14,557 bases of DNA from JABFRZ01 sp031413955 (GCA_031413955.1 JANOGB010000144.1:1-14557), one strand, 5' to 3'; positions 1-10,712 are shown, counted from the stretch's first letter. The notes: generated by a model not told the origin, from the sequence alone. A program made the numbers and translations.

Positions 1-641
1 CCTTCGAGGACTCGGAGCTGGGGGAGATTCCGAAAGGGTGGGGGGTGGGGACGCTTCGGGACATGTCGACACTGAATCCAGAGGTGTGGTCGAAGCACAC
101 CCGCCCGCCCGAGATCAGCTACGTCGACCTGTCAAACACCAAGTGGGGTCGCATCGAGTCGGTCGCCGTGTATCAGCAGGCCGATGCGCCGAGCAGAGCA
201 CAGCGGGTCCTGCGGCTCGGGGACACAATCGTCGGGACGGTGCGCCCCGGGAACGGCTCGTACGCTTTCGTCTCGGACGCGGGCCTCACGGGCAGCACGG
301 GCTTCGCCGTTCTGCGCCCGAAACGTCCTGAGTACGCACAGTTCGTGTATCTCGCCGCGACTGATCGCGAGAACATCGAGGCGTTGTCTCACTTGTCGGA
401 CGGAGGCGCCTATCCCGCTGTGCGCCCTGAAGTCGTTGCTGCGACGCAGGTCACTCGTCCGAAGGACGTTGTCGTTGAGAGGTTCGCCGGGCTCGCCCAG
501 TCGCTCCTCGCCAGGATCGCGGGAAACGAGCGTGCGTCTCGTACCCTCGCTGCCCTGCGCGACACGCTGCTGCCCAAGCTCATCTCCGGCGAGCTGCGGA
601 TCTCTGAAACGAAAAGGATCCTTGCGGGGATTGGCGCATGA
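1..641 (+). CDS. hsdS: Type I restriction enzyme specificity subunit HsdS, C-terminal part (5' end outside window)
   Basis: HsdS is the DNA-recognition subunit of a type I R-M complex; it binds HsdM and HsdR and sets the target sequence. The reading frame is open from base 3 to the TGA at 639-641, so the gene begins off the left edge. The first residues read SELGEIPKGW, the hallmark that opens a target recognition domain in HsdS. About 150 residues of that TRD follow, including the GDTIVG segment. The frame ends with the conserved C-terminal helix LRDTLLPKLISGELRI, typical of the second half of HsdS. What is visible is therefore the second TRD plus the distal conserved region. A GTG at 45 is internal to this domain and is not a start. 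The stop overlaps the next gene's ATG by four bases (ATGA), indicating translational coupling. hsdM is expected upstream but not seen. Identification is firm; the recognised DNA sequence cannot be read from this. Confidence 0.93.
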   Translation, partial: FEDSELGEIPKGWGVGTLRDMSTLNPEVWSKHTRPPEISYVDLSNTKWGRIESVAVYQQADAPSRAQRVLRLGDTIVGTVRPGNGSYAFVSDAGLTGSTGFAVLRPKRPEYAQFVYLAATDRENIEALSHLSDGGAYPAVRPEVVAATQVTRPKDVVVERFAGLAQSLLARIAGNERASRTLAALRDTLLPKLISGELRISETKRILAGIGA

Positions 642-2932
642 TTCGCCGGATCCGATTGCTCCGCAACATCGGACAGTTCGACTCGGTGGACTCTGCTGCG
701 ACGATCACGCTTGACCGACACGTGCTGATCTACGCCGAGAACGGCCGCGGCAAGACGACGCTGGCCGCCGTCCTGCGATCGCTGGCGAGCGGTGATCCGC
801 TCCCCATCACCGAACGGCATCGGCTTGCGGCGGCGCATCCACCGCATGTCGTTCTCGACTGTGAGGGTGGCCCGCCCGATGCGATGTTCCAGGATGGCGC
901 CTGGAATCGGACCTTGCCTCACCTTGCGCTGTTCGACGATGTGTTCGTAGACGCGAACATCCACTCGGGACTCGCCGTGGATGCCCGGCACCGGCAGAAC
1001 CTCCATGAGCTCGTCCTCGGCGCTCGGGGCGTCGATCTGAGCCGGCAGCTCCAGCAACTCGTCGCCCGCATCGAGCAGCACAACAGCGCGCTCCGAGAGA
1101 AGGCCGCCGCGATCCCGGACCGCGTGCGCGAAGGGTTCCCGATGGACGAGTTCTGCGCGCTTCCAGAACTGCCAGGCGTCGACGCTGAGATCGAGGCCAC
1201 CGAGCGCGCACTCGCGGCGGCGCGGGATCAGGATGCCGTCAGGACCGCGCGTCTTTTCGAGAGCCTCGGGCTCCCAGCGTTCGATGCCGAGGCCATTGAC
1301 CGCATCCTCCAGCGAGACCTGCCCGATCTCGACGCGGCCGCTGAAGCCCATGTCCGAGCCCACGTCGCGACGCTGCGTGCCGGCGGGGAGCAGTGGGTTA
1401 GCGATGGGATGCAGCGCCTGCCGCAGGCGAACGGTGAGGGCACCTGTCCGTTCTGCGCCCAGGATCTCACGGGGTCGCCGCTGATCGCTTACTACCGCGC
1501 CTACTTCAGCACGGCCTACCGAGACCTCAAGCGAGCGATCACGGATGCGCTGGAGAGCGTACGGCGTGTGCACGCGGGTGACGTGCCGGCCGGGTTCGAG
1601 CGGGCGGTACGCGTGGCCGGCGAGCAACGGCTGTTCTGGTCTCGGTTCTCCGAGGTTCCGGAAGTTGAAATCGACACGGCGGCCGTTGTGCGAGCTTGGA
1701 ACGCCGCTCGGGAAGCCGTCACTGCGGCGTTGACCGCAAAACAAGCTGCTCCCCTGGAGAGACGGGCGCTCGATCAGCACGCGCGGGACGCCATCGCTGC
1801 GTACCACGCGCTGCGGCAACGGATCGCTGCTCTCAGCGACATGCTCATCGGTGCCAACGACGGGATCCGGGTGGTGCAAGAGCAGGCGGCAGGAGCCAAC
1901 CCGAACACGATCGCCCGAGACCTTGCGCGGCTCAAGGCCACCAAGGCACGGCACACGCCGGAGATCGCCGCGGCGTGCGCCGCTTATGTTGCGGAGAAGG
2001 AGGCCAAGGCTCGCACCGAAGGCGAGCGAGAGGCAGCGAAGTCCGCGTTGGACGACTACAGAACCAGCGCGTTCCCGGCGTCGCAGACAGCGATCAACGT
2101 CTATCTGCGGCGCTTCAACGCGGGCTTCAGGCTCGACAGCGTCACCTCCATGAGCACCCGTGGAGGACCCGCTTGCACCTACAACGTGGTCATCAACGAC
2201 ACGCCCGTGTCCGTCGGGGGTGGCACCCCATCGGAAGGCGAACCCTCCTTCCGGAGTACGTTGAGCTCGGGCGATCGAAACACGCTGGCCCTCGCCTTCT
2301 TCTTCGCCTCCTTGGATCAAGACCCGAATCTCGGCAACGCGGTGGTCGTCATCGACGATCCGATTACGAGCCTCGACGACCACCGCTCACTGACGACGGT
2401 TCAGGAGGTGCGGCGGCTTTTCGAGCGCGCCGGTCAAGTGATCGTGCTGTCGCACGACAAGCGCTTCCTCTGCCGGATCTGGAACGGGGCGGACCCGACG
2501 GCGCGACTGGCGCTGGAGATTGCGCGTGATGCCACCGGCTCCACACTGCGGCCCTGGGATGTCGACCAAGACTCGGTCACGGAGCACGACCGAAGGCACG
2601 TCCGCCTGCGGGAGTACGTCGCCAGCGGGGACGGCGACCAACGCGAGGTCGCGAGAGCCATCCGGCCACACCTGGAGGCGTTTCTTCGGGTTGCTCGTCC
2701 CGATCACTTTCCGCCTTCAACGCTTCTTGGCGCCTTCCTGGGACGATGCCGCGAGAGGGCGGGCCGAGCTGATGAAATCCTGGATGCGGCCGCGAGGCAA
2801 GAACTTGGTGAGCTCGTCGAGTACGCGAATCGGTTCCATCACGACACGAACCCGGCATGGGAAACCGAGGCGATCAACGACGCGGAGCTCCGGAACTTCG
2901 TAGAGCGGGCGCTGGCCTTCGCGAGGCGATGA
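638..2932 (+). CDS. RloC/PrrC-like AAA_13 ABC-type ATPase, candidate anticodon nuclease linked to the R-M system
   Basis: This 764-residue protein has the split ABC ATPase layout of the AAA_13 family, which includes PrrC and RloC. Walker A is AENGRGKTT (33-41). The family-typical LFDDVFVDANIHSG follows at 98-111. A C-P-F-C pair (270-273) sits in the helical middle, as the zinc-hook CxxC does in RloC. The signature is LSSGDRNTLALAF (542-554), Walker B VVVIDDP (569-575), D-loop SLDD (578-581) and H-loop His606. The C-terminal domain has an RxxxE motif (R676-E680) and later NRFHHD (H734/H735). PrrC and RloC use an Arg-Glu-His triad in this region, with Arg and Glu four residues apart; the Glu-His gap here is longer than I recall for PrrC. 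Length fits RloC (about 750-800) rather than PrrC (about 400). Its place between hsdS and hsdR matches prrC/rloC. Start ATG 638 overlaps the hsdS stop and has a weak upstream GGGGA. The ATPase family is certain; tRNA cleavage is inferred. Confidence 0.87.
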   Translation: MIRRIRLLRNIGQFDSVDSAATITLDRHVLIYAENGRGKTTLAAVLRSLASGDPLPITERHRLAAAHPPHVVLDCEGGPPDAMFQDGAWNRTLPHLALFDDVFVDANIHSGLAVDARHRQNLHELVLGARGVDLSRQLQQLVARIEQHNSALREKAAAIPDRVREGFPMDEFCALPELPGVDAEIEATERALAAARDQDAVRTARLFESLGLPAFDAEAIDRILQRDLPDLDAAAEAHVRAHVATLRAGGEQWVSDGMQRLPQANGEGTCPFCAQDLTGSPLIAYYRAYFSTAYRDLKRAITDALESVRRVHAGDVPAGFERAVRVAGEQRLFWSRFSEVPEVEIDTAAVVRAWNAAREAVTAALTAKQAAPLERRALDQHARDAIAAYHALRQRIAALSDMLIGANDGIRVVQEQAAGANPNTIARDLARLKATKARHTPEIAAACAAYVAEKEAKARTEGEREAAKSALDDYRTSAFPASQTAINVYLRRFNAGFRLDSVTSMSTRGGPACTYNVVINDTPVSVGGGTPSEGEPSFRSTLSSGDRNTLALAFFFASLDQDPNLGNAVVVIDDPITSLDDHRSLTTVQEVRRLFERAGQVIVLSHDKRFLCRIWNGADPTARLALEIARDATGSTLRPWDVDQDSVTEHDRRHVRLREYVASGDGDQREVARAIRPHLEAFLRVARPDHFPPSTLLGAFLGRCRERAGRADEILDAAARQELGELVEYANRFHHDTNPAWETEAINDAELRNFVERALAFARR
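2923..2926 (+). promoter_or_regulatory. Ribosome binding site (GAGG) for the hsdR-remnant ORF
   Basis: GAGG lies at the 3' end of the ATPase gene, seven bases before GTG 2934 and ten before ATG 2937. The spacing favours the GTG start, which would be one base past the upstream stop. Its presence suggests the remnant is still translated, and it marks where an intact hsdR would originally have begun. Confidence 0.45.
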
Positions 2933-2961
2933 CGTGATGAACCGCGCCTTCACGGAGTCTG

Positions 2962-3205
2962 TGTTCGCCCCCAACGCCTTGCTCGCAATCTCCGACGGCG
3001 TGGAAGCACGGGTGGGCACGCTCACCGCCGGGCGCGAGTGGTTCAAGCTCTGCCGGACCATCGCGGGCGAGGGGCTGGCCGATCAGCACCTGCCGGAGCT
3101 GCAAGTGGTGATCGAGGGGCTCTGCGCCCCGCAACGCTTCCTCGATCTGGTGCGCGACTTCATCGTCTACGAGGACGACGGCGGAGGCCGTGTCGCGAAG
3201 AAGAT
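2962..3205 (+). repeat. Direct repeat copy A of an hsdR internal segment (partner 5183-5426)
   Basis: This 244-bp stretch aligns without gaps to 5183-5426 at a constant offset of 2221 bases. By hand count there are about 22 mismatches, or roughly 91 % identity. Mismatches sit mainly at third codon positions. Identity ends sharply at 3205, before the short tail that carries the AlbA_2 ribosome site. At this length and identity, recombination between the copies would delete the AlbA_2 gene. Confidence 0.9.
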
Positions 3206-3215
3206 CATAGGCTGT

Positions 3216-3219
3216 GGAG
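3216..3219 (+). promoter_or_regulatory. Ribosome binding site (GGAG) that fixes the AlbA_2 gene start
   Basis: GGAG stands seven bases before ATG 3227, ideal spacing. It lies in the roughly 20 bases between the end of hsdR homology (3205) and the start codon. This piece probably arrived with the AlbA_2 gene. It supports ATG 3227 over longer in-frame extensions reaching into the remnant. Confidence 0.6.
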
Positions 3220-3226
3220 TCGCCGC

Positions 3227-4626
3227 ATGACCCCTGACGAGATCATCGCCTGGGCCGCTGCCGGCGAATCCGAGACTCTGGAGTTCAAGAAATCCACCGC
3301 AGAGAAGGATCGCGCCTGTCGCACGCTCTGTGCCTTCGCCAACGGCCGCGGCGGGCGATTGCTGTTCGGGGTGACACCGGCCGGGAAGCCGGTGGGCCAG
3401 ACCGTCGGCGACCGCACGCTGGAGGTTCTGGCCCAGGAGTTCCAGGGTTTCGAACCGCCGCTGTTCCCCGTGGTGGATCGGGTGGGCATCGGTCCGGGGC
3501 GCGAGGTGCTGGTGCTCACCGTGGCGCGGGGCGCGCGGGTGCCGGTGGCGTTTCGCGGCGTGGCCTACGAGCGGGTGCTGAACACCACGCGGACGATGCC
3601 GCGCGACACCTACCAGCGCTTGCTGCTGGAGGAGATGCACGCGACCGAGCGCTGGGAGAATCGGGCCGCCGTCGGCTGGGACGCGTCCCGGCTCGACCAG
3701 CGCGAGATGGTGCTGACGCTGGAGGAGTCGATCCGCAGGGGACGGTTGGACGACCCGGGCACGCGCGAGCCGCTGGAGATCCTGCGGGGACTGGGATTGC
3801 TGGTGGAGGGCGAGCGTCTGTCGCGCGCGGCGGTCGTCCTGTTCTGCAAGGACGAGGTGCAACTGCCGGACTACCCGCAGTTGCTGCTCAAGGTGGCGCG
3901 CTTCAAGGGTGTCCGGCGCGACGAGTTCCTCGACAATCGCCAGTTCCACGGCAACGCCTTCACCTTGATGCGTCGCGCGGAGCGTTTCCTGATCGACTCG
4001 TTGCCGGTGGCTGGGCGCATCGTGCCTGGCCAGATGGAACGGGTGGACACGCCCCTCTTGCCTGTCGAGGCGCTACGCGAGGCGCTGGCGAATGCCTTCG
4101 TGCACCGCGACTACTCCATCGGCGGCGGCTCGGTGGGAGTGGCCCTGTACGACGACCGCCTGGAGATCATCTCGATCGGGGAGCTGCACTTCGGGCTGAC
4201 GCCCGACGCGCTGTTCCGGGAGCACGAGTCGAAGCCGTGGAACCCGATGATCGCGCGCACCTTCTACCGGCGTGGCATCATCGAGACCTGGGGGCGCGGC
4301 ACCCTGAAGATCGCCCGCCTGATGCAGGAGTCCGGGCATGCCCGGCCGGAGGTCACGGTGCGCGAGGGGGCGGTGGTCATGACGTTTGGGCTGCCGGTGC
4401 AAACGACGGTGGAAACGACAGGGAAAACGACAGGGAAAACGACAGGGAAAACCCCGACGGCGGTTCTGCGGCTGTTGGCTGACGAACCGAACCTGTCGGT
4501 ACCGCAACTCGCTGCGCAGCTGGGGAAGTCGGAGCTCACCATCCACCGCGCCATCCGGTCGCTGCGCGAGTCACATCGCCTTGTCCGAATCGGCCCCGAC
4601 AAGGGCGGCCACTGGAAGGTGATCGA

Positions 4627-4630
<4 letters not shown>
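3227..4630 (+). CDS. Schlafen AlbA_2 domain / GHKL-type ATPase / winged-helix protein in the R-M operon
   Basis: A 467-residue protein with three modules. Residues about 13-125 are a Schlafen AlbA_2 domain: GESETLEFKKS at the start, then FANGRGGRLLFGV (37-49). Residues about 225-365 are a HATPase_c_4 (GHKL-like) domain with EALREALANAFVHRDYS (281-297), the DDRLEIISIGEL box (309-320) and ETWGRGTLKI (353-362). A TGKT repeat linker (about 393-409) leads to a winged helix-turn-helix (411-465; LSVPQLAAQLGKSELTIHRA). Proteins of this layout are usually annotated as transcriptional regulators or RecG-like ATP-binding proteins; mammalian Schlafens with the same N-terminal fold cut tRNA. E14 and E19 match the E-x4-E pair of catalytic Schlafens, but the acidic residue I would expect after the GV strand is Thr-Pro here, so nuclease activity is doubtful. 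ATG 3227 has GGAG seven bases upstream and overlaps the previous stop; its own stop overlaps the hsdR GTG. It may regulate the operon or act as a second effector. Domains firm, function open. Confidence 0.88.
4405..4452 (+). repeat. 12-bp in-frame tandem repeat encoding TGKT units
   Basis: Three perfect tandem copies of gacagggaaaac (4417-4428, 4429-4440, 4441-4452) follow one degenerate copy (4405-4416). Each unit adds four residues (T-G-K-T) to the linker between the ATPase domain and the winged helix of the AlbA_2 protein. Because the unit is a multiple of three, slippage would change linker length without breaking the frame. Confidence 0.92.
4614..4619 (+). promoter_or_regulatory. Ribosome binding site (GGAAGG) supporting the GTG start of hsdR
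   Basis: A purine-rich GGAAGG lies inside the end of the AlbA_2 gene, seven bases before GTG 4627. It supports the unusual GTG start, which overlaps the upstream TGA as GTGA. Translation from it gives MTRFSESI, a normal HsdR N-terminus. Confidence 0.6.
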
Positions 4631-7770
<3,140 letters not shown>

Positions 7771-7839
7771 TCTCTTGCTCCGTGGAGCCGCCGCACGCCA
7801 CACGAAGCGGATCGCGCCCTCTCGGTGCCGCACGCAGGA
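7771..7839. other. Convergent intergenic spacer between hsdR and the sigma-factor gene
   Basis: Two converging genes end here with 69 bases between their stop codons. An 8-bp GC stem (7759-7766 with 7787-7794, 20-base loop) spans the hsdR stop, but no T-tract follows on either side, so an intrinsic terminator is not convincing. No att-like repeat or tRNA end is visible at this edge of the R-M block. Confidence 0.6.
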
Positions 7840-10584
7840 TCAGCGCGGCGCGGAGCTCGGTTGCGAGAGCTCGAGCCGCAGGATCGCGCCCGGGCGGACG
7901 AGGTCCGGCGTCAGGGCGAGCTCGCCCGCGAGTCCCGCGGTGGTGGACGCGACGATGCGGCGGGCGTCGGCGGAGAGCTCCGCGCCTGCCCACCAGGTGT
8001 CGCCCTCGCCCGGGGCCTCGCGGAAGAACGGCACGGGCACGCTGCGTTCGGTCTCTTCCACCTCGAGGCGCAGGACCTCGCCGTCCAGCAGGGCGCGCGG
8101 CGTCACGACCTGGAGCGTGACCGCGGTGCCCTTCTTCGGCGTGACCGAGAGGAGCGTCTCGCTGCCCTCCTCGATCTTCGCCTTCACGCATTCGGCGGCG
8201 TAGCCCTCGAGCAGCACGATGCACCAGTAGGTGCCGGGCATGAGCTCCGCGAGGAAGGCGTCCTGTCCGGGAGCCGGCGACAGGGGCGCATGGATCCAGT
8301 ACGTCGCGAGCGGGGCACGGACGCGCACGAAGGCCGTGGCATCGGCGAAGGTCGCGCCCTCCGGGAGCTCGATCTCGAGCCGCAGGCTGCCCTGGGCCGG
8401 GACCTCGAGCACGAGCTCCCGCTCGTCCAGCTCGAGCGTCTTCCTCCAGGCGATGGCCGAGCCGGGGAAGAAGGCGTCCACGTGGTACCTGCCGCGCGGC
8501 AAGGACGGACCGTGGAACTCGCCGGTCTCCGCGTCGATCGGGACGAGCGCTTGCCGCGCCGTCATGCTGCCGCGCACGGCGGCGACGCTCAGCAGGCTCG
8601 GCTGCGGAGCGTTCTCGCGCCGCACGAGCCGTCCGTGGAAGGCCGCCAGCTCGGACGGCCGCGGCTGCAGGACGAGCGGCGTGCGGCTCGCCCTCGTGCT
8701 GGCGCGATGGCGCTCGGCCGACGCGGCCGGGTCGAAGAACTCGAGGTCGTACTCCTTGTCCGAGCAGCCGAGGAAGGCGAAACGTCCGCCGCTCCCGGTG
8801 CGCGTCTGGCGCGAGTCCTTGGCGGGAAAGTCGCGCTCGGCGATCTCCCACAGCACCACGGTCCAGCCTTCCAGGGACCGGCCATTTGCTTCCTCCAGCG
8901 TGCCCAGGATCGAGCACTCCGCGGAGAGCTCGACGTCGAACGGAAGACTCTGGCCGGCGGCGATCTGGCCCTCGACGTGACAGGAGGCGCTGCCCTCGTT
9001 CGCTCGCTCCAGGAGCCGCAGCACGAAGGGACCGGAGCCCAGGCCGTCGAACCGGTAGCGGCCCGACGGGTCGGTGCGCGTTTCCTGGCGCGGCAGGGGC
9101 TCGGGGAACGAGAGCTCGAGCAGCGCGCCGGCACAGGGCCGACCGCCCTCGTCCAGGACACGGCCTTCTAGGCTCGCCGGCAACGCGAGGCGGATCTCGA
9201 GCTCCTCGCCCGTGCCACCCTCATCCGTGCCGTCCTCATCCGTGCCGCCCGCGCGAGCCTCGACGAGCTCGAGTCCCGGCGGCAGCCCGGGTGCGCTCAC
9301 CACGACCACGAACTTCTCTTCGGGCGGCCTGGCTGCCACGAAGCGGCCGGAGACGTCTGTGAGGCAGCGCGTGGGTTCGAGCGCGCCCTGGACCGTTCCC
9401 TGAAGGCCGAAGGACGCGCGCCCCGCGAGCTCGTCGCGCAGGGTCGTCGCCAGGAGCGAGCCGACCCGTGACGTCACGAGCGGGGTGCGCAGGAGCACCT
9501 CCGCGCCGGATACGGGTCTCCCTTGCGCGTCGAGCACGCGGCCGCGGAGCTCGCCCCCCGGACGCGCGGTGACGAGATCGAGCTCGCGGCCCTGCTCCAC
9601 CGAGCAGACGAGATGCGGGGCCGTCGGCAGGAACCCATCCGGATGGGCCACGATCCAGTCCTCGAGGTCCGCCGCGGCGACCTCGTAGCGACCCTCCGCG
9701 CCGGACACGGCCACGACACGGCTCGCTCCGTGCTGGTCGCGCAGGAAGACCGGCGCCCCGGCGATGGGCCGCCCATCGGAGCGCAGGACGCGACCGCTGA
9801 GGCGGACGGGTGGACTCGCGCGCGCGGACTGCAACTCCTCGATGGGGAGCGGGGCTCGACCCGGGAACGGGCGCTCCGCGGAAGTCTCGAAGGAGGAGCC
9901 AGGACGCGAGGCCACGTCGGGAAGCAAGGCCAGCGTCTCGTTGGCGCGCTCCGCCCGTCCCGGAACGATGACCAGCAGCGCCACCGCGAAGACGGCCGCG
10001 ATCGCGCCGAGAGCGACGTTGCGCTTGCCCACCCGCCGGAGCCAGGCCGGTCGCGGCGACGACCACCACGAGAACAGCGGCGCCAAACCCAGGAAGCGCC
10101 CCCTGCGACCCTGCAGCCGATTCCGCAACTGATCGAGCCCACGCTTGAGCTGCACGCGCACGGTGACGCTCGGCCGTCCGAGCCGGCGCCCGATCTCCTC
10201 CAGCGAGAGATCCTCCAGGTAGTGCAGCCGGACGACCTCCCGGTAGGGCTCCTTCAACGCGCCCACGCTGTCGGACAGGTACTCGCGCAGCGAGGCCGCC
10301 TCGACCTGGCTCGAGTCGCCATCCTGCGCCTCCGGGCGAGCAACCTCTCGTTCGCGCGAGGAGCGATCGCTCTCGCGTCTGGACCAGCGCCAGAGCGTCC
10401 GCCGCGCGACGACCCGGAACCATTCGCGCTGGCCGAGTCGACCCGGCTTCCGGAGAGCCGACAGCCAGACTTCCTGAGCCAGATCCTCCGCGTCCGCTCC
10501 ACGGACGGTCAGGTGCCTAGCCAGTCGCCGGAGCGACTCGTCCGTCGCAGCGAGTTCCGGGCGAAAGCTTCCGTCGGCTCCCAT
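7840..10584 (-). CDS. Membrane-tethered ECF-type sigma factor with extracytoplasmic carboxypeptidase-regulatory-like repeats
   Basis: A 914-residue fusion. Residues about 15-70 are sigma region 2 (DAEDLAQEVWLSAL, 31-44) and about 108-157 are region 4 (LKEPYREVVRLHYLEDLSLE; GRRLGRPSVTVRVQLKRGL), the recognition helix-turn-helix. After a basic stretch, one hydrophobic helix (about 189-208) crosses the membrane. The remaining 700 residues contain repeated carboxypeptidase-regulatory-like (CarboxypepD_reg) beta-sandwich signatures of the form GRVLxxxGRPxxGAxV near 262-285, 347-365 and 473-490, with TDPSGRYRFDGL (504-515). A Gly-Asp-Glu-rich spacer lies at 446-462. An ECF sigma binds RNA polymerase core and directs it to a small promoter set; here it would be held at the membrane with the repeats outside, so release by proteolysis or signalling through the tether is likely but inferred. 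No separate anti-sigma gene is adjacent. ATG 10584 is chosen because sigma region 2 begins soon after; no clear Shine-Dalgarno precedes it. The target genes are unknown; the divergent act operon is one candidate. Confidence 0.88.
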   Translation of the reverse strand: MGADGSFRPELAATDESLRRLARHLTVRGADAEDLAQEVWLSALRKPGRLGQREWFRVVARRTLWRWSRRESDRSSREREVARPEAQDGDSSQVEAASLREYLSDSVGALKEPYREVVRLHYLEDLSLEEIGRRLGRPSVTVRVQLKRGLDQLRNRLQGRRGRFLGLAPLFSWWSSPRPAWLRRVGKRNVALGAIAAVFAVALLVIVPGRAERANETLALLPDVASRPGSSFETSAERPFPGRAPLPIEELQSARASPPVRLSGRVLRSDGRPIAGAPVFLRDQHGASRVVAVSGAEGRYEVAAADLEDWIVAHPDGFLPTAPHLVCSVEQGRELDLVTARPGGELRGRVLDAQGRPVSGAEVLLRTPLVTSRVGSLLATTLRDELAGRASFGLQGTVQGALEPTRCLTDVSGRFVAARPPEEKFVVVVSAPGLPPGLELVEARAGGTDEDGTDEGGTGEELEIRLALPASLEGRVLDEGGRPCAGALLELSFPEPLPRQETRTDPSGRYRFDGLGSGPFVLRLLERANEGSASCHVEGQIAAGQSLPFDVELSAECSILGTLEEANGRSLEGWTVVLWEIAERDFPAKDSRQTRTGSGGRFAFLGCSDKEYDLEFFDPAASAERHRASTRASRTPLVLQPRPSELAAFHGRLVRRENAPQPSLLSVAAVRGSMTARQALVPIDAETGEFHGPSLPRGRYHVDAFFPGSAIAWRKTLELDERELVLEVPAQGSLRLEIELPEGATFADATAFVRVRAPLATYWIHAPLSPAPGQDAFLAELMPGTYWCIVLLEGYAAECVKAKIEEGSETLLSVTPKKGTAVTLQVVTPRALLDGEVLRLEVEETERSVPVPFFREAPGEGDTWWAGAELSADARRIVASTTAGLAGELALTPDLVRPGAILRLELSQPSSAPR
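9204..9248 (-). repeat. 15-bp tandem repeat coding a Gly-Thr-Asp-Glu spacer in the sigma fusion
   Basis: Three 15-base units lie in tandem (9204-9218, 9219-9233, 9234-9248). The last two differ at one base and the first is more degenerate. On the minus strand they encode the acidic pentapeptide-like run GGTDE-DGTDE-GGTGE, a flexible linker between beta-sandwich domains. The unit length preserves frame if copy number changes. Confidence 0.8.
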
Positions 10585-10627
10585 CGCATCCGGCCGGGCT
10601 GAGCAGCCGGGCCTGCACTCCAGGCTA

Positions 10628-10645
10628 CAGCGAGGCCACTCGCTG
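10628..10645. promoter_or_regulatory. Inverted repeat upstream of the sigma-factor gene
   Basis: cagcgag and ctcgctg form a perfect 7-bp inverted repeat around the 4-base loop gcca, about 45 bases upstream of the sigma-factor start. It could be an operator or a hairpin in that gene's leader. There is no T-tract, so it is not a terminator. Confidence 0.4.
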
Positions 10646-10690
10646 ACCAGACGTCTCGCCGTCTATCTTTCGGCTCCTCTTGTTCTCCGG

Positions 10691-10712
10691 GAAACCGCCG
10701 GTTTCTCGAAAC
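10691..10712. promoter_or_regulatory. Overlapping inverted repeats (gaaacc/ggtttc/gaaac) in the divergent spacer
   Basis: gaaacc (10691-10696) pairs with ggtttc (10700-10705) over a 3-base loop. The same gtttc also pairs with gaaac (10708-10712) over a 2-base loop. Three alternating arms could form two exclusive hairpins or a compact operator. The GGAAAC core at 10690-10694 also resembles ECF -35 elements, so a promoter read by the neighbouring sigma factor is possible but unproven. Confidence 0.35.

Larger units (their letters stand above)
2934..3230 (+). pseudogene. hsdR remnant: N-terminal tip fused to an internal HsdR segment, truncated
   Basis: A 98-codon open frame made of HsdR pieces. 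It begins M-M-N-R-A-FTESV, which looks like an HsdR N-terminus (the intact hsdR here starts MTRFSESI). It then jumps directly to FAPNALLAISDG, matching HsdR from Phe187, and tracks HsdR to about residue 267 with only about six amino-acid changes. It ends in an unrelated tail, IIGCGVAA. Relative to HsdR about 178 codons are deleted, including the PD...ELK nuclease motif, and everything after residue 267 (the helicase motors) is missing. It cannot act as a restriction subunit. Most nucleotide differences from hsdR are synonymous, so it descends from a diverged allele rather than a fresh copy. The frame remains open, has a GAGG ribosome site and overlaps the next start (ATGA), so it may persist as a leader that couples translation of the AlbA_2 gene. 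A small functional protein is possible but unsupported. Confidence 0.8.

Noticed and set aside
45..47. GTG as the start of a short HsdS.
   Set aside because: The same frame continues upstream to the window edge with SELGEIPKGW, a conserved HsdS motif, so the codon is an internal Val.
410..2383. A 657-codon open frame on the minus strand opposite the ATPase gene.
   Set aside because: It is the antisense shadow of a high-GC gene; the translation is Arg/Gly-rich with no recognisable domain, while the plus strand has all ABC ATPase motifs.
3038..3226. An N-terminal extension of the AlbA_2 protein reaching back to 3038.
   Set aside because: It reads the hsdR remnant out of its real frame. The AlbA_2 domain begins right after ATG 3227, which has GGAG seven bases upstream.
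4405..4452. The short tandem repeats as a CRISPR or operator iteron array.
   Set aside because: Units are contiguous, without spacers, in frame inside a protein linker; a coding repeat explains them.
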